A stretch of DNA of 64,000 nt from Leeia aquatica (GCF_012641365.1 NZ_JABAIM010000002.1:434001-498000); one strand, 5' to 3'; positions 33,843-42,584 are shown, counted from the first letter of the stretch. The notes: a model not told the origin generated them from the letters alone. Made by a program: numbers and translations.

Positions 33843-35099
33843 TCACGATGCTTTCGGCATATCTGTCCACTGCGTTGTCCAGCCCGGGGAGAGGTGAGTT
33901 TGGCGCATGTGCCAGCTGGGGTTTGGAGTGTCGGTGGCGAGGTGGATGGTGCTGCGGCCCCATTGCTGGTTGATCTGGTCCAGCACCTGGTTGAGGACTT
34001 CGCGGCGGGGGGACTGTGGCGACTCGGCCAGCAGGTCGGGCTGGTGGGCGTGTTGCGGGCGGAGGTCCAGCAGCATGACGCCAGCCTTGGCGTAGGCGTA
34101 GCCAGGGCGATAGAGCTGGCGCACCAGCTGCAGCGCGTGGCGGGTGAGCTGCAGGATGTCGTCGGATGCATTGTGCAGGCAGTGGTATTGGCTATTGCTG
34201 TATTGTGGGTGTTCCAGATGCGGGTTGGTGCGCAGGTAGACGGCAAGGCCTCCTGCCAGCGAGTGCTGCTGACGCAGCTTGTGGCAGGCGCGCGCCAGAT
34301 AGCTGCTGACGGCTTGCTCCAGCTCGGCGAGCTCAAACACGCTGCGACCAAATGAGCGGGTACTGATGATCTGTTGCTTGTCTTGCTGTTGATGCACCAG
34401 CATCTGGCAGGGTTGGCCGTGCAATTCCAGCACGGTCTGCTGCACCACCACCCCATAGCGGCGACGCAGCCAGGCGCTGTCTGCCGCCAGCAAGTCGCCC
34501 ACTGTCTGCAAACCATCCAGTCTCAGCCGGGCCGCCAGCCTGCGACCAATGCCCCATACCCATTCTGCCGGAGAGTGCTGAATGAGCCGACGGTGCGCCT
34601 CATGTGCAGGGTTCAGCGTAAACACACCCTGATTCTGTGCTTCACGTTTGGCGTACAAGTTAGCCAGTTTGGCCAACGTCTTGCTGGGACCAAAGCCCAC
34701 CCCTACTGGTAGTCCGGTCCATTGCAGCACCGTTTGGCGAATCTCTTGCCCCAGTTCGGGCAAGTCGTCCATGCCGCTGACATCCAGAAAACACTCATCA
34801 ATACTGTAGATTTCTTGCTTAGGGGCAAAGCGGGCCAGCGTGCTCATCAGGCGATGCGACATGTCGGCATACAGCGGGTAATGGCTGCTGAAGGCAATCA
34901 CCCCCAATTTGCGGGCTTCAGCTCTTACCTGATGCCAGGGGGCGCCCATGGGAACGCCCAGGGCCTTGGCCTCTGCGGAGCGGGAGACGATGCAGCCATC
35001 GTTATTGGACAGCACCACCACCGGCTTGCCACGCAAGCGGGGCTCAAATACCTGCTGGCAGCTCACATAAAAGGAATTGGCATCCACCAGCGCCAGCAT
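33843..35099 (-). CDS. umuC: UmuC, catalytic subunit of DNA polymerase V
   Basis: The 418-residue protein is a full-length Y-family polymerase: L-V-D-A-N-S-F-Y near residue 4, the S-I-D-E-C-F-L-D catalytic pair near 98-106, the little-finger region, and the UmuC C-terminal domain. With UmuD' it copies past DNA lesions at the cost of mutations. The start is 2 bases from the umuD stop, so they form one operon. It is convergent with the Rhs2a gene, with 22 bases between. Confidence 0.95.
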   Translation of the reverse strand: MLALVDANSFYVSCQQVFEPRLRGKPVVVLSNNDGCIVSRSAEAKALGVPMGAPWHQVRAEARKLGVIAFSSHYPLYADMSHRLMSTLARFAPKQEIYSIDECFLDVSGMDDLPELGQEIRQTVLQWTGLPVGVGFGPSKTLAKLANLYAKREAQNQGVFTLNPAHEAHRRLIQHSPAEWVWGIGRRLAARLRLDGLQTVGDLLAADSAWLRRRYGVVVQQTVLELHGQPCQMLVHQQQDKQQIISTRSFGRSVFELAELEQAVSSYLARACHKLRQQHSLAGGLAVYLRTNPHLEHPQYSNSQYHCLHNASDDILQLTRHALQLVRQLYRPGYAYAKAGVMLLDLRPQHAHQPDLLAESPQSPRREVLNQVLDQINQQWGRSTIHLATDTPNPSWHMRQTHLSPGWTTQWTDMPKAS

Positions 35100-35101
35100 G
35101 C

Positions 35102-35551
35102 TCAGGCCTCCACCACCCAGGCGGTGACCACACCCCAGATCAGCAGCTCCTGCTCAGCCGACAGGGTCAGCACCGGCCAGGCCGGGTTTTCCGCCAGCAA
35201 TTGCACCTGCCCGGCGCGGCGAGACAAGCGCTTGACGGTGAAGGCGCCATCGACCACGGCCACCACCACATCATCGTGCCGTGCGGTACGGGAGCGATCG
35301 ACAATCAGGATGGCGCCCTCCGGGAAACCGCGCGCCGGGTCCGGCCCCGCCATGCTCTGCCCGCTGACCCGGAAGAAGAAGGTAGATTCCGGGTGTGTGA
35401 CAAAATGGCGGTTCAGATCCAGCGCGGCCTCTGCCCAGTCTTCCGCCGGTGAAGGAAAACCAGCCGGCATGCGGCAGCCGCTCAAGGGACGGGCTTGCAG
35501 GCTGGGCTGCAACGTCGCGCTTGCACAGGGTATGGCGGTCGTGTGGTTCAT
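35102..35551 (-). CDS. umuD: UmuD, self-cleaving SOS protein
   Basis: The 149-residue protein has the peptidase S24 signature: a predicted cleavage site Ala30-Gly31 (M-P-A-G-F-P-S-P), catalytic Ser66 in V-S-G-Q-S-M, and Lys107 in F-T-V-K-R-L. The 35-residue distance from cleavage site to serine equals that of E. coli UmuD. RecA filaments trigger self-cleavage to UmuD', which joins UmuC. A strong palindrome lies 43-64 bases upstream of the start. Confidence 0.93.
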   Translation of the reverse strand: MNHTTAIPCASATLQPSLQARPLSGCRMPAGFPSPAEDWAEAALDLNRHFVTHPESTFFFRVSGQSMAGPDPARGFPEGAILIVDRSRTARHDDVVVAVVDGAFTVKRLSRRAGQVQLLAENPAWPVLTLSAEQELLIWGVVTAWVVEA

Positions 35552-35593
35552 CTGTCATTCCCCCATCAGGGTGGGCTGAATTTCACCCATTCA

Positions 35594-35615
35594 TTATAGA
35601 ACAATCGTTCTATAA
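35594..35615. promoter_or_regulatory. Probable SOS operator upstream of umuDC
   Basis: TTATAGAAC (35594-35602) and GTTCTATAA (35607-35615) form perfect 9-base arms around AATC. The core GAAC-N4-GTTC equals the LexA/DinR box of Gram-positive bacteria, not the CTGT-N8-ACAG box usual in beta- and gammaproteobacteria. The TATA-like arms may overlap the -10 element. Confidence 0.7.
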
Positions 35616-35718
35616 AATTCAAATGTTGAGTTCACATCCGTCAAGGCACATGCGATTGACATGCCCTGCATACGCATGACAAGCTGGCGCATCCCCTGCT
35701 CACCGGAGTCTTCTGCTC

Positions 35719-36069
35719 ATGAACACCGCATTCCGCGCTGCAGCCCTGCTGCTACTCTGCCCTGCCCTGCTGCACGCCGCTACCGTTCCAACCGTCGCCT
35801 ATGAAAAGACGGTCACCCTGCGCGGTGTCGTCAGCAAAAATTTTACGCTGACCCTCAGGCAGGGCATTCGTATCGAAGGGCTGGCCGCAGCCTGCCCCAA
35901 GGATGCCAAACAGGGTGCGGTGTACCGCGTGATCACCCTGCACGATCCGCTGGACCGGGTAAGCCAGATGGTCGGCAAAGAAGTGCAAGTAGAAGGCGAG
36001 TTCGCCTCATGCGGTTTCCTCAAAGGCCAGCCTAGTCTGGACATGGTGTCGATCACCCCGGCCAGATAA
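35719..36069 (+). CDS. Small secreted protein
   Basis: A 116-residue product with a signal peptide (MNTAFRAAALLLLCPALLHA). The mature part is beta-rich and could be an OB-like barrel: V-T-L-R-G-V-V, then V-G-K-E-V-Q-V-E-G-E-F. Two cysteines may form a disulphide. It resembles DUF4431-type proteins only loosely. It heads a run of four closely spaced genes to 37480. Confidence 0.65.
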   Translation: MNTAFRAAALLLLCPALLHAATVPTVAYEKTVTLRGVVSKNFTLTLRQGIRIEGLAAACPKDAKQGAVYRVITLHDPLDRVSQMVGKEVQVEGEFASCGFLKGQPSLDMVSITPAR

Positions 36070-36096
36070 ACACCCGTTCGTGCACAGGAGCATGTC

Positions 36097-36408
36097 GTGC
36101 CAGACATCCGCTTTGTGGTGATCCATCAGCCGGGCCCCACCTGGCAGGCGGGCGTTCCACTGTTTGAACAGGTGGGACTGCAAGCGCATATCGACCACTA
36201 CCGGCAATGGCAACAGCAGGGCCTGTTGCTGTGCGGTGGTCCGTTTACCGACCCGGAAGCAGGCGGTATGATGGTGTCAAGGGCAACACTGCACCACGAT
36301 ACCGTGGTGCAGTTTGCCCTGGCGGACCCCGCCGTCCGCAGCGGGCTGCTGACCGTCACCATTCGTCCCTGGCTGATGGGCATGCAGCACCCTGATCTAT
36401 CCCTCTGA
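36097..36408 (+). CDS. YCII-domain protein
   Basis: AGGAG precedes the GTG at 36097 by 7 bases; the nearby ATG at 36092 is in another frame. The 103-residue protein has the YCII ferredoxin-like plan: F-V-V-I-H-Q-P-G-P-x-W, H-I-D-H-Y-R-Q-W in the first helix with the conserved His, G-G-P-F-T-D in the turn, and D-P-A-V-R-S-G-L. YciI-like proteins are small cytoplasmic enzymes or binding proteins; some act as dehalogenase-like lyases. No substrate can be named. Confidence 0.78.
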   Translation: MPDIRFVVIHQPGPTWQAGVPLFEQVGLQAHIDHYRQWQQQGLLLCGGPFTDPEAGGMMVSRATLHHDTVVQFALADPAVRSGLLTVTIRPWLMGMQHPDLSL

Positions 36409-36415
36409 GGTTGTC

Positions 36416-36745
36416 ATGCTGATCCGTATCTGGAAGGTGGCACTGGCTGCAGGCCAGGGTGCCGCGCTGGAGCATTTTGCCCACACCATTTCGCTGCCCA
36501 TGTTCCGCCGCCACACGGGCTGCCTGGGTGTCTTCTTCAACCGAGATGAACAGACCTGCGTGACCGTCACCCTGTGGCGTTCAGAAGCGGACATCGCCGC
36601 GATGGAGGCTACTGATGATTATCAGTCCGTGGTGGCACAGATTGAGCAGAGCGGCATTCTGGGAGACGATCATCACACGGAGCTATACACGGTCTATGGT
36701 GGCTTTGTCAGCCCGGCACTATCACCCCAGTTAACACAGGAGTAA
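36416..36745 (+). CDS. ABM-like dimeric alpha/beta-barrel protein
   Basis: A 109-residue protein with the ABM (antibiotic biosynthesis monooxygenase) ferredoxin-like order: an initial strand L-I-R-I-W-K-V-A, a helix F-A-H-T-I-S-L-P-M-F-R-R-H-T-G-C-L-G-V, strand V-T-V-T-L-W-R-S and helix D-I-A-A-M-E. Such domains occur in cofactor-free monooxygenases and heme-degrading proteins. It begins 7 bases after the YCII gene. Confidence 0.68.
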   Translation: MLIRIWKVALAAGQGAALEHFAHTISLPMFRRHTGCLGVFFNRDEQTCVTVTLWRSEADIAAMEATDDYQSVVAQIEQSGILGDDHHTELYTVYGGFVSPALSPQLTQE

Positions 36746-36751
36746 TTTCCC

Positions 36752-37480
36752 ATGCGTATTGCAGTTTTGTCCGACATTCACGGTAACCTGCTGGCACTGG
36801 AGGCCGTAGTAGCCGATCTGCGACGACAAGGCTGTGATGCAGTGGTCAATCTGGGGGACAGTGTTTCAGGTCCTTTGCAGCCGCTGGAGACAGCGCAACT
36901 TTTGATGTCGCAATCCGGCTGGATACATGTAGCCGGCAATCACGAGCGGCAATTGCTCAACTTGCACCCCGGCTCGGGTCCTGGAGATCGTTACGCCCGT
37001 GAGCAATTGGGGGAGGCAGAGCTGGCCTGGCTGGCGGCCCAACATCATAGCCAGCGGCTGACCGATGAGGTCTGGCTGTGCCACGGCTCACCCAGCAGCG
37101 ACGTCACCACTCTGCTGCAGAATGGCGAACGCCCTGCATCGCCACAGGAGATCGAAGCCCGGCTGGGGCACGTTTCTGCCGAGCTCATCCTGTGCGGGCA
37201 CTCCCATATCCCGCGCAATGTCCGCACCCGACAAGGCCAATGGGTCGTCAACCCTGGCAGCGTGGGGCTGCAAGCCTATCGTGATGATCATCCTTGGCCT
37301 CATGTGGTGGAGAACGGGAGCCCGGATGCTCGTTACGCACTGGTAGAACGCCAGGCGGCGGGGCAATGGCGGGTCGAGCTGCGCAGCGTGCCGTATGCAC
37401 ATGAGGCGGCTGCCGCACTGGCAGCACAACGCCAGCGGCTGGAATGGGCACAGGCCTTGCGTACCGGCTACCTGAGCTAA
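36752..37480 (+). CDS. Calcineurin-like metallophosphoesterase, YfcE type
   Basis: The 242-residue enzyme has all metal motifs: S-D-I-H-G-N (7-12), L-G-D-S-V-S-G (34-40), A-G-N-H-E (about 60-64), C-H-G-S-P and C-G-H-S-H-I-P (about 149-155). V-V-N-P-G-S-V-G is the usual sequence after the last histidine. These enzymes hydrolyse phosphodiesters with two metal ions in the cytoplasm. It is the last gene of a four-gene run. Confidence 0.88.
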   Translation: MRIAVLSDIHGNLLALEAVVADLRRQGCDAVVNLGDSVSGPLQPLETAQLLMSQSGWIHVAGNHERQLLNLHPGSGPGDRYAREQLGEAELAWLAAQHHSQRLTDEVWLCHGSPSSDVTTLLQNGERPASPQEIEARLGHVSAELILCGHSHIPRNVRTRQGQWVVNPGSVGLQAYRDDHPWPHVVENGSPDARYALVERQAAGQWRVELRSVPYAHEAAAALAAQRQRLEWAQALRTGYLS

Positions 37481-37554
37481 GCCGTGGCACAAATATACAA
37501 GCCACCATCGGGCAGTCCGGCTACGCTCCCCCCGTTACCCTGAAACTGCATGCC

Positions 37555-38328
37555 ATGTATTGCTACCACGCCCTCCCCCTCGCCTTGCAGACGGAATGGC
37601 ACACCCCGCAACAGCGCCTGGCGTATGCGGTGCATAGCACCTTGCAAGGGCTGGTGGATCATCGGCAGTACCTTGTGCAGGTTCAAGAACTGGAGCAACG
37701 TCCGACCGATACCCAGCTGGCCCGGCAGTTCCGCCTGCTACGCCTGCTGGATGGCAACCCGCTCACCAGCCTGTTTGCAACAGGCTTGCCGGAAGCTACC
37801 TTTCTGGCCCGCTGGAACCAGCTGCAACGCTGGCTGCAGCTGGGGGTGAAAACCTGGCTGGATGATCGTCCATCACGCGTGCGACGGGATAGCCACATCG
37901 GGCCGGACGACCCCCTGCGCCCGCAGGTGATCGCCCATTTCATCGACTGCTGGCAGCACGCCCTGCCCGATGCGGGGCTGCTGAGCAGCCACCTGCAGCA
38001 ACTGGACCTGCAGCAGCAGGCCACCGGGGAGCTGGCACAACTGCTGTTGTACCAACCTGGGCTGGAGCTGGCAGCATGCGCGCAGACCCTGGGCTGCAGC
38101 GTGCGCACCTTGCAGCGGCAATTGCAGTCCTACGGGGTGCCGTTCGCCCGCTTGCGCCAGGCCATCCGCCTGCAGCGCGCCACCCAGGCCTTGCTGACCG
38201 GTACGCAAGGCATGACTGACATTGCGCTGGACTGCGGCTACTTCGACGCCGCCCACTTCAACCACCAATGGAAGCTGAGCACCGGACTGACGCCACAACA
38301 ATATCGCAGCCTGCACCAGCTGCACTGA
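37555..38328 (+). CDS. AraC-family transcriptional regulator
   Basis: I start at the ATG at 37555 (MYCYHALPL), giving 257 residues. The C-terminal ~95 residues form the double HTH (L-A-A-C-A-Q-T-L-G-C-S-V-R-T-L-Q-R-Q-L and I-A-L-D-C-G-Y-F-D-A-A-H-F-N-H-Q-W). The N-terminal domain is helical and unlike the cupin type. An MFS gene follows on the same strand 94 bases later and may be its target. Confidence 0.82.
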   Translation: MYCYHALPLALQTEWHTPQQRLAYAVHSTLQGLVDHRQYLVQVQELEQRPTDTQLARQFRLLRLLDGNPLTSLFATGLPEATFLARWNQLQRWLQLGVKTWLDDRPSRVRRDSHIGPDDPLRPQVIAHFIDCWQHALPDAGLLSSHLQQLDLQQQATGELAQLLLYQPGLELAACAQTLGCSVRTLQRQLQSYGVPFARLRQAIRLQRATQALLTGTQGMTDIALDCGYFDAAHFNHQWKLSTGLTPQQYRSLHQLH

Positions 38329-38422
38329 CTGACACCGGCTGGCGTTTCCATACAATCGCCCGCCTCTTCTGTCCGACATGATGCCTCCACCGCTGCGCTG
38401 CGCAGCTCTGTTGGAGCATCCC

Positions 38423-39778
38423 ATGTCACCCTCTGCACCACCCCGTCGCCTGGAGCCTGCCCTGCTGCTTTGCCTGTTTCTGGCAGCCATGGATACCACC
38501 ATCGTGGGCACCCTGCTGCCGGTGATCCGGCAGCAGCTGGGCCAGCCGGAACTTTATGCCTGGCTGGTGTCCGGTTTCATGGCCTGCATGGCACTGACCG
38601 GCCCGCTGGCCGGTGCGCTGGCCGACCGGTGCGGCGCACGCTTGCCACTGAACCTGGCCTTGCTGCTCTTCCTTGCAGGGTCGCTGCTCGGCACGCTGAC
38701 GCACAGCATGCTGTGGCTGATCGTGGCGCGCGCCCTGCAAGGCTTGGGCGCGGGCATGCTGATCGTGCTGAGCTATGCCGCGCTGGCACAGTTGCATCCG
38801 GCGCAGCGTGGCCTCGCACAAACCCGCATCAGCATGGTCTGGGGTGCAGCCGCCATGCTGGGGCCATTGGCAGGCTGGCTGATCAGCCAGTACACCAGCT
38901 GGCGGCTGGCGTTTGCGCTGAACCTGCCGCTCGGCCTGCTGTGCTTGCTGGCGTTACAACACCCGGCGCTGGCGCAAGCCGCCCGCCGTGGCGTACGCCT
39001 TGATCCCGCCGCACAGGTGGGCTTCGGCCTGCTGATCGGTGCCTGCATGCTGCTGCTGAGTGCCATGACGCACCCGGTCGCCTCATGGCTGTTGCAACTG
39101 GAGGGCATGCTGGGTGCAGCCGGGCTTGCCTTGTTGATCTGGCGTGTACGCCAACAGCCGGAGAGCAGCCCGCTGCCACAGGCCTTCCTGCACAACCCCA
39201 ATCTGCGCACCAGCCTGCTACAAGTGGCGCTGTATGCCTCGATCACGCTGGTGCCACTACTGCCCGCCTTCAGCGGCCCGCAAGCGGGCAACCGTATTGG
39301 TTTGCTGGTACTGGCGGGTGCCGCAGGCATGGTGCTGGCCTCCGCTCGCTGCGGCAAGCGCATTGCCGACTGGGGCTATCGCCGCCCGCTGTTGCTCGGT
39401 AACCTGCTGTTGCTGCTGGGTATCGGCTGGCAAGCAGGCTGGCCCGCCAGCGCTCACTGGATGGGCTGGGTGCTGGCAGAAGCGATGATTGGCTGCGGCA
39501 TGGGACTGGTGGCAGCGGCCAGCGTGGTGCTGGCCCAGAGCAGTGCCCGCCCGGAGCATGTTGCCCGTCACACTGCAGCCATCCAGCTGGCGCGGAACGT
39601 AGGCGCAGCAATCGGCCTGCATGCCCTGGTAGCCCTGCAACCCTGGCTGACCACCCCGGCGCTGCCTGCGTTGGCGTCGGCCCTGCTGCCCTTGCTGGTG
39701 CTCCTGCTCTTCAGTGCCGTGCTGGGTACACACCTGCCTCGCCAATATGGGCAGTTGGCCCCCGTGTGCGACCATTGA
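38423..39778 (+). CDS. MFS transporter, DHA2-like exporter
   Basis: The ATG at 38423 follows TTGGAG; the 451-residue protein has about 13-14 hydrophobic segments. The first helix has M-D-T-T-I-V-G-T-L-L-P-V, motif A appears as G-A-L-A-D-R-C-G-A-R, and motif C-like G-P-L-A-G-W occurs in helix 5. It is a likely proton-driven efflux pump. The preceding AraC gene probably controls it. Confidence 0.83.
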   Translation: MSPSAPPRRLEPALLLCLFLAAMDTTIVGTLLPVIRQQLGQPELYAWLVSGFMACMALTGPLAGALADRCGARLPLNLALLLFLAGSLLGTLTHSMLWLIVARALQGLGAGMLIVLSYAALAQLHPAQRGLAQTRISMVWGAAAMLGPLAGWLISQYTSWRLAFALNLPLGLLCLLALQHPALAQAARRGVRLDPAAQVGFGLLIGACMLLLSAMTHPVASWLLQLEGMLGAAGLALLIWRVRQQPESSPLPQAFLHNPNLRTSLLQVALYASITLVPLLPAFSGPQAGNRIGLLVLAGAAGMVLASARCGKRIADWGYRRPLLLGNLLLLLGIGWQAGWPASAHWMGWVLAEAMIGCGMGLVAAASVVLAQSSARPEHVARHTAAIQLARNVGAAIGLHALVALQPWLTTPALPALASALLPLLVLLLFSAVLGTHLPRQYGQLAPVCDH

Positions 39779-39865
39779 CAATGGCCACGCACCAACCCTA
39801 AGGTATGGCTACCCGATTGAATCATGGCGCCATACCGGTCGCCCCCCCTGCACAGGATTTGTACC

Positions 39866-40489
39866 ATGCACAGCCTGACCATTTTGCTTGGCATCTTGGC
39901 CGCCCTGCTGGTCGGCGTCATCAGTCCCGGCCCCAGCTTTTTGCTGGTGGCCCGCACCTCGGTGGCGCAGTCACGCCGTGCCGGGCTGATTGCGGCGCTC
40001 GGCATGGCTTGCGGCGCCACCGTCATGGCACTGATCGCCCTGCTTGGCCTGCATGCCCTGCTGCAAAGCGTACCGGTGCTGTATACCGTGCTGAAGGTCA
40101 CGGGGGGAATCTACCTGCTGTATCTGGCCTGGCAGGTGTGGCGCGGTGCGGCAACACCGCTGCAGGTGCAGGGTGATGGCCTGCCCGCACAGGCCCTGAC
40201 CCGCACCTTCTGGCAAGCCGCAGCCACCATGCTAAGCAACCCCAAGGCCGCCGTGCAGTACGGCGTGATTTTCGCCGCCATGCTGCCCGCACACCCGGAG
40301 CCCGGCTTGCTGCTGATGCTGCCGCCTGCGGTATTCCTGCTGGAGGGCGGCTGGTACACCCTGGTGGCGCTGCTGCTCTCCTCGGAAGCCCCCCGTCAGC
40401 AATACCTGCGCGCCAAAACCGGCATCGACCGCGTAGCCGGTGCGGTACTGGCGCTGCTGGGCATCAAGCTGCTGCTCTCCCGGCAGTAA
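39866..40489 (+). CDS. LysE/RhtB-family exporter
   Basis: From the ATG at 39866 the protein has 207 residues and six predicted helices. It has the family signature G-V-I-S-P-G-P-S-F-L-L-V near residue 20 and the N-P-K-A-A-V-Q-Y-G motif at about 127. LysE/RhtB proteins export amino acids such as threonine or lysine across the inner membrane. No regulator is adjacent; it is convergent with the YceI gene, with 42 bases between. Confidence 0.87.
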   Translation: MHSLTILLGILAALLVGVISPGPSFLLVARTSVAQSRRAGLIAALGMACGATVMALIALLGLHALLQSVPVLYTVLKVTGGIYLLYLAWQVWRGAATPLQVQGDGLPAQALTRTFWQAAATMLSNPKAAVQYGVIFAAMLPAHPEPGLLLMLPPAVFLLEGGWYTLVALLLSSEAPRQQYLRAKTGIDRVAGAVLALLGIKLLLSRQ

Positions 40490-40531
40490 GGGCGGATGGC
40501 ATAACCGGCTGGGCCATGCCGTGGCTGCGCC

Positions 40532-41098
40532 TTATTGGTCGGCCAGCCCTTCCACCTGAATGCGCAGCACCACCGTCATGTCAAAGCCATATTCCTTGCC
40601 CGCGGTCAGACCAAACTGATCGCGCTCAAAGCTGCCCAGCGCGTCTGCGCCGCATACTTCCCGCTTGAACATGGGATGCGGCACACACTTGAAAGACAAC
40701 AGCTTGAGGTTGACCGGGCGAGTGGTACCCCCCAGCGTCAGCTCGCCATCCAGCCGGGTCGGTACGCCCTTCTGAAAACCGGCCAGTTCTCCCCGGTAGA
40801 TGGCGTACTGATGGCGGGTCACATCAAACAGCGCATCGGTCCGGGCCCAACGGTTCAGCAGCTCATTACCAAAATCCACACTGGCCAAGTCAATGGACAC
40901 CTCCACCGAGCCGGTACCCGCAGCCTTGTCCAGCATTGCCTTGCCCTTGCTCTGGTTGAACTTGCCACGCCAGGTGGAGATCCCCATGTGATCCGCTTCA
41001 AAGCTGGGGAAGGTATGGGTCGGGTCCAGCGTATAGCTGACCGGCGCTGCCATCGCCGCCCCCGTGCACAACAGCATTCCTAAAGCAAACGCCTTCAT
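40532..41098 (-). CDS. YceI-family periplasmic protein
   Basis: The start is set at 41098 (GGAG upstream), which opens on a signal peptide (MKAFALGMLLCTGAAMAA). The 188-residue protein shows the YceI lipocalin-like barrel: Y-T-L-D-P-T-H-T-F-P-S-F-E-A-D-H-M-G near the N-terminus, G-S-V-E-V-S-I, D-A-L-F-D-V, and G-E-L-T-L-G-G-T-T-R-P-V. YceI proteins bind polyisoprenoid lipids and are often induced by base or osmotic stress. One cysteine pair is present in the loop near 140. Confidence 0.9.
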   Translation of the reverse strand: MKAFALGMLLCTGAAMAAPVSYTLDPTHTFPSFEADHMGISTWRGKFNQSKGKAMLDKAAGTGSVEVSIDLASVDFGNELLNRWARTDALFDVTRHQYAIYRGELAGFQKGVPTRLDGELTLGGTTRPVNLKLLSFKCVPHPMFKREVCGADALGSFERDQFGLTAGKEYGFDMTVVLRIQVEGLADQ

Positions 41099-41173
41099 CA
41101 AACTGCTCCGTGGATACCTCTCAGTCCGCAGGGTGCCGGTTTGTGGCGGGAGCGTCAACTGCAGGAGGGCGGG

Positions 41174-41949
41174 TCACTGCCCCATCCACCCGACCTCAAA
41201 TGCGATATTGGACAGCAGGCGGCAAGGGTCGCATTGAAAGTCGAATGGCGCAATCCGGGGCCGTTGGCGCGGCCATGCTTGCCCGCAGGATGGGCAGGGT
41301 CGGCGGGATTCGCTTTCGAGGTCTGACCCCTCATGACAGTACAGATAGTAGTAAAACGGCCGTCCGGTTTGCTGGGTCAGGGCATCACACAATGCTCGGC
41401 CGCGCCGGGTGAGCGCACTATCCAGCGCTGCAAGCTGGTAGGTCGTTTCCGCCTCCAGCAGCTCGCACCCCATCTGCAGGCTGTCGCAGGCGCGGTAATC
41501 GGATTGCCACGACAGCAGCACCTGACTGTGCAAAGCCCCTGGTAGCAAGCGATAAAGCGGAACCTGTCCGCCACAGTCCAGGCAACGTACGGGTGAGCCC
41601 AGATGCAAGAAGTGAGTGTACAGGGCAAAGCTCGAACTGTGCACACAGGAACAGGCCATCGCTTCCGAAGCCCCCTCTCCGAGGTACTGCACCGCCATAC
41701 CTTGCGGAGGCAGCGCCGCCAATGCTCGGCGCACCTCGGCGCTGTGGTACACGGCATCCAGCGCATCCACCTCCAGCGTCTGCACCTGCGCCATCAGGTG
41801 CAAACCCTCCCAATGCACGGGCCAGTCTTGCCCACAAATCTGGCCATGACGGTACAGCGCCGCCAGCACAGCCATGACCTGATGGTACAAGCTGGATTTC
41901 CCAGCCTCGGATTCGGCGGTAAACTGAACTGAAGCCGCTGTACATACAT
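41174..41949 (-). pseudogene. DUF2310 zinc-ribbon protein, interrupted by a one-base shift
   Basis: The main frame (41174-41890) gives 238 residues with a C-terminal zinc ribbon (C-P-S-C-G ... C-D-P-C) and fits DUF2310. It lacks a proper start, but MYVQRLQFSLPPNPRLG is encoded in another frame from the ATG at 41949 (GAGGTGA upstream) and joins it by a -1 shift at 41904-41910, where the minus strand reads GGGAAAT, split as G GGA AAT. The joined product would be about 257 residues. It could be a true frameshift mutation, a sequencing error in a G run, or programmed slippage; I favour the first two. Confidence 0.7.
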
Positions 41950-42057
41950 GTCTGGATCACCTCGGAGGGCGCACCAATACCACACATGTACTGCGCCCAT
42001 CGGTGCGCGTCAATAGAAGGGAACAACCGGGTCAGGAGAATGGCCCTACCTGTGCAT

Positions 42058-42519
42058 TCAGCGCACCACACCACCACACAGGCGCAGGCTGTAGACCGGC
42101 TGCCTATCCTGGGTTAACAGTTCGTCGCCATAAAAATCCTGCAAGCTGCCTTGCAAGGTGCAGCGGTATGACCAGCCATCCCGCATGTAGTGGCTGGGGC
42201 CCCGCAGGGGTAATTGGTCCGGGCTGGCGTTGAGGGCTTCACGCAAAACCGCGTACACCCCACGCCAGTCTTCCACCTGCTCACTGACGCCCCCGGAGTA
42301 GGCCATGGACCACACGGCGGTGCCTTGAAAATACACCACTTCTTGCCCGCTGAACCGGGTGAGGCCGACATAGATGTCCCGGTACAGCCAGTCACCCTCG
42401 GTATATTCCAGCTGACGGGAATCCGGCAGCAGCGGCGCAACACTGGCGTCGTCACCCTGGCCCGCGTAAGTGGCCAGTTTGGCGCGCCGCAGAAAAGCAT
42501 GCAGGGCTTGCATATCCAT
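42058..42519 (-). CDS. DUF5680-family protein
   Basis: The 153-residue protein starts F-L-R-R-A-K-L-A-T-Y-A-G-Q-G-D-D and has L-E-Y-T-E-G-D-W-L-Y-R-D-I-Y-V-G, F-S-G-Q-E-V-V-Y and A-V-W-S-M-A-Y-S-G-G, the DUF5680 pattern. It is a small cytoplasmic beta-rich protein of unknown role. The Shine-Dalgarno GGAG lies within a strong hairpin directly before the start codon. Confidence 0.8.
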   Translation of the reverse strand: MDMQALHAFLRRAKLATYAGQGDDASVAPLLPDSRQLEYTEGDWLYRDIYVGLTRFSGQEVVYFQGTAVWSMAYSGGVSEQVEDWRGVYAVLREALNASPDQLPLRGPSHYMRDGWSYRCTLQGSLQDFYGDELLTQDRQPVYSLRLCGGVVR

Positions 42520-42556
42520 GAATACTCACTCCGCCGGTAAAGCGGGTGAGTATTCC
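42520..42556 (-). promoter_or_regulatory. Hairpin covering the ribosome binding site of the DUF5680 gene
   Basis: GAATACTCAC (42520-42529) plus CCGC (42531-42534) pairs with GCGG (42542-42545) plus GTGAGTATTC (42546-42555), with one bulged base and a 7-base loop. On the minus strand the GGAG that precedes the ATG lies in the stem, so translation may depend on opening it. It could also serve as the end of the curA transcript, but no T run follows. Confidence 0.6.
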
Positions 42557-42584
42557 AAACTGCGGCTATACCGTCAAACCCGGC

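Noticed and set aside
32621-34516. A 631-codon minus-strand frame across Rhs2a and umuC
   Set aside because: It joins the antisense of Rhs repeats with an out-of-frame part of umuC; the true umuC frame is 33843-35099.
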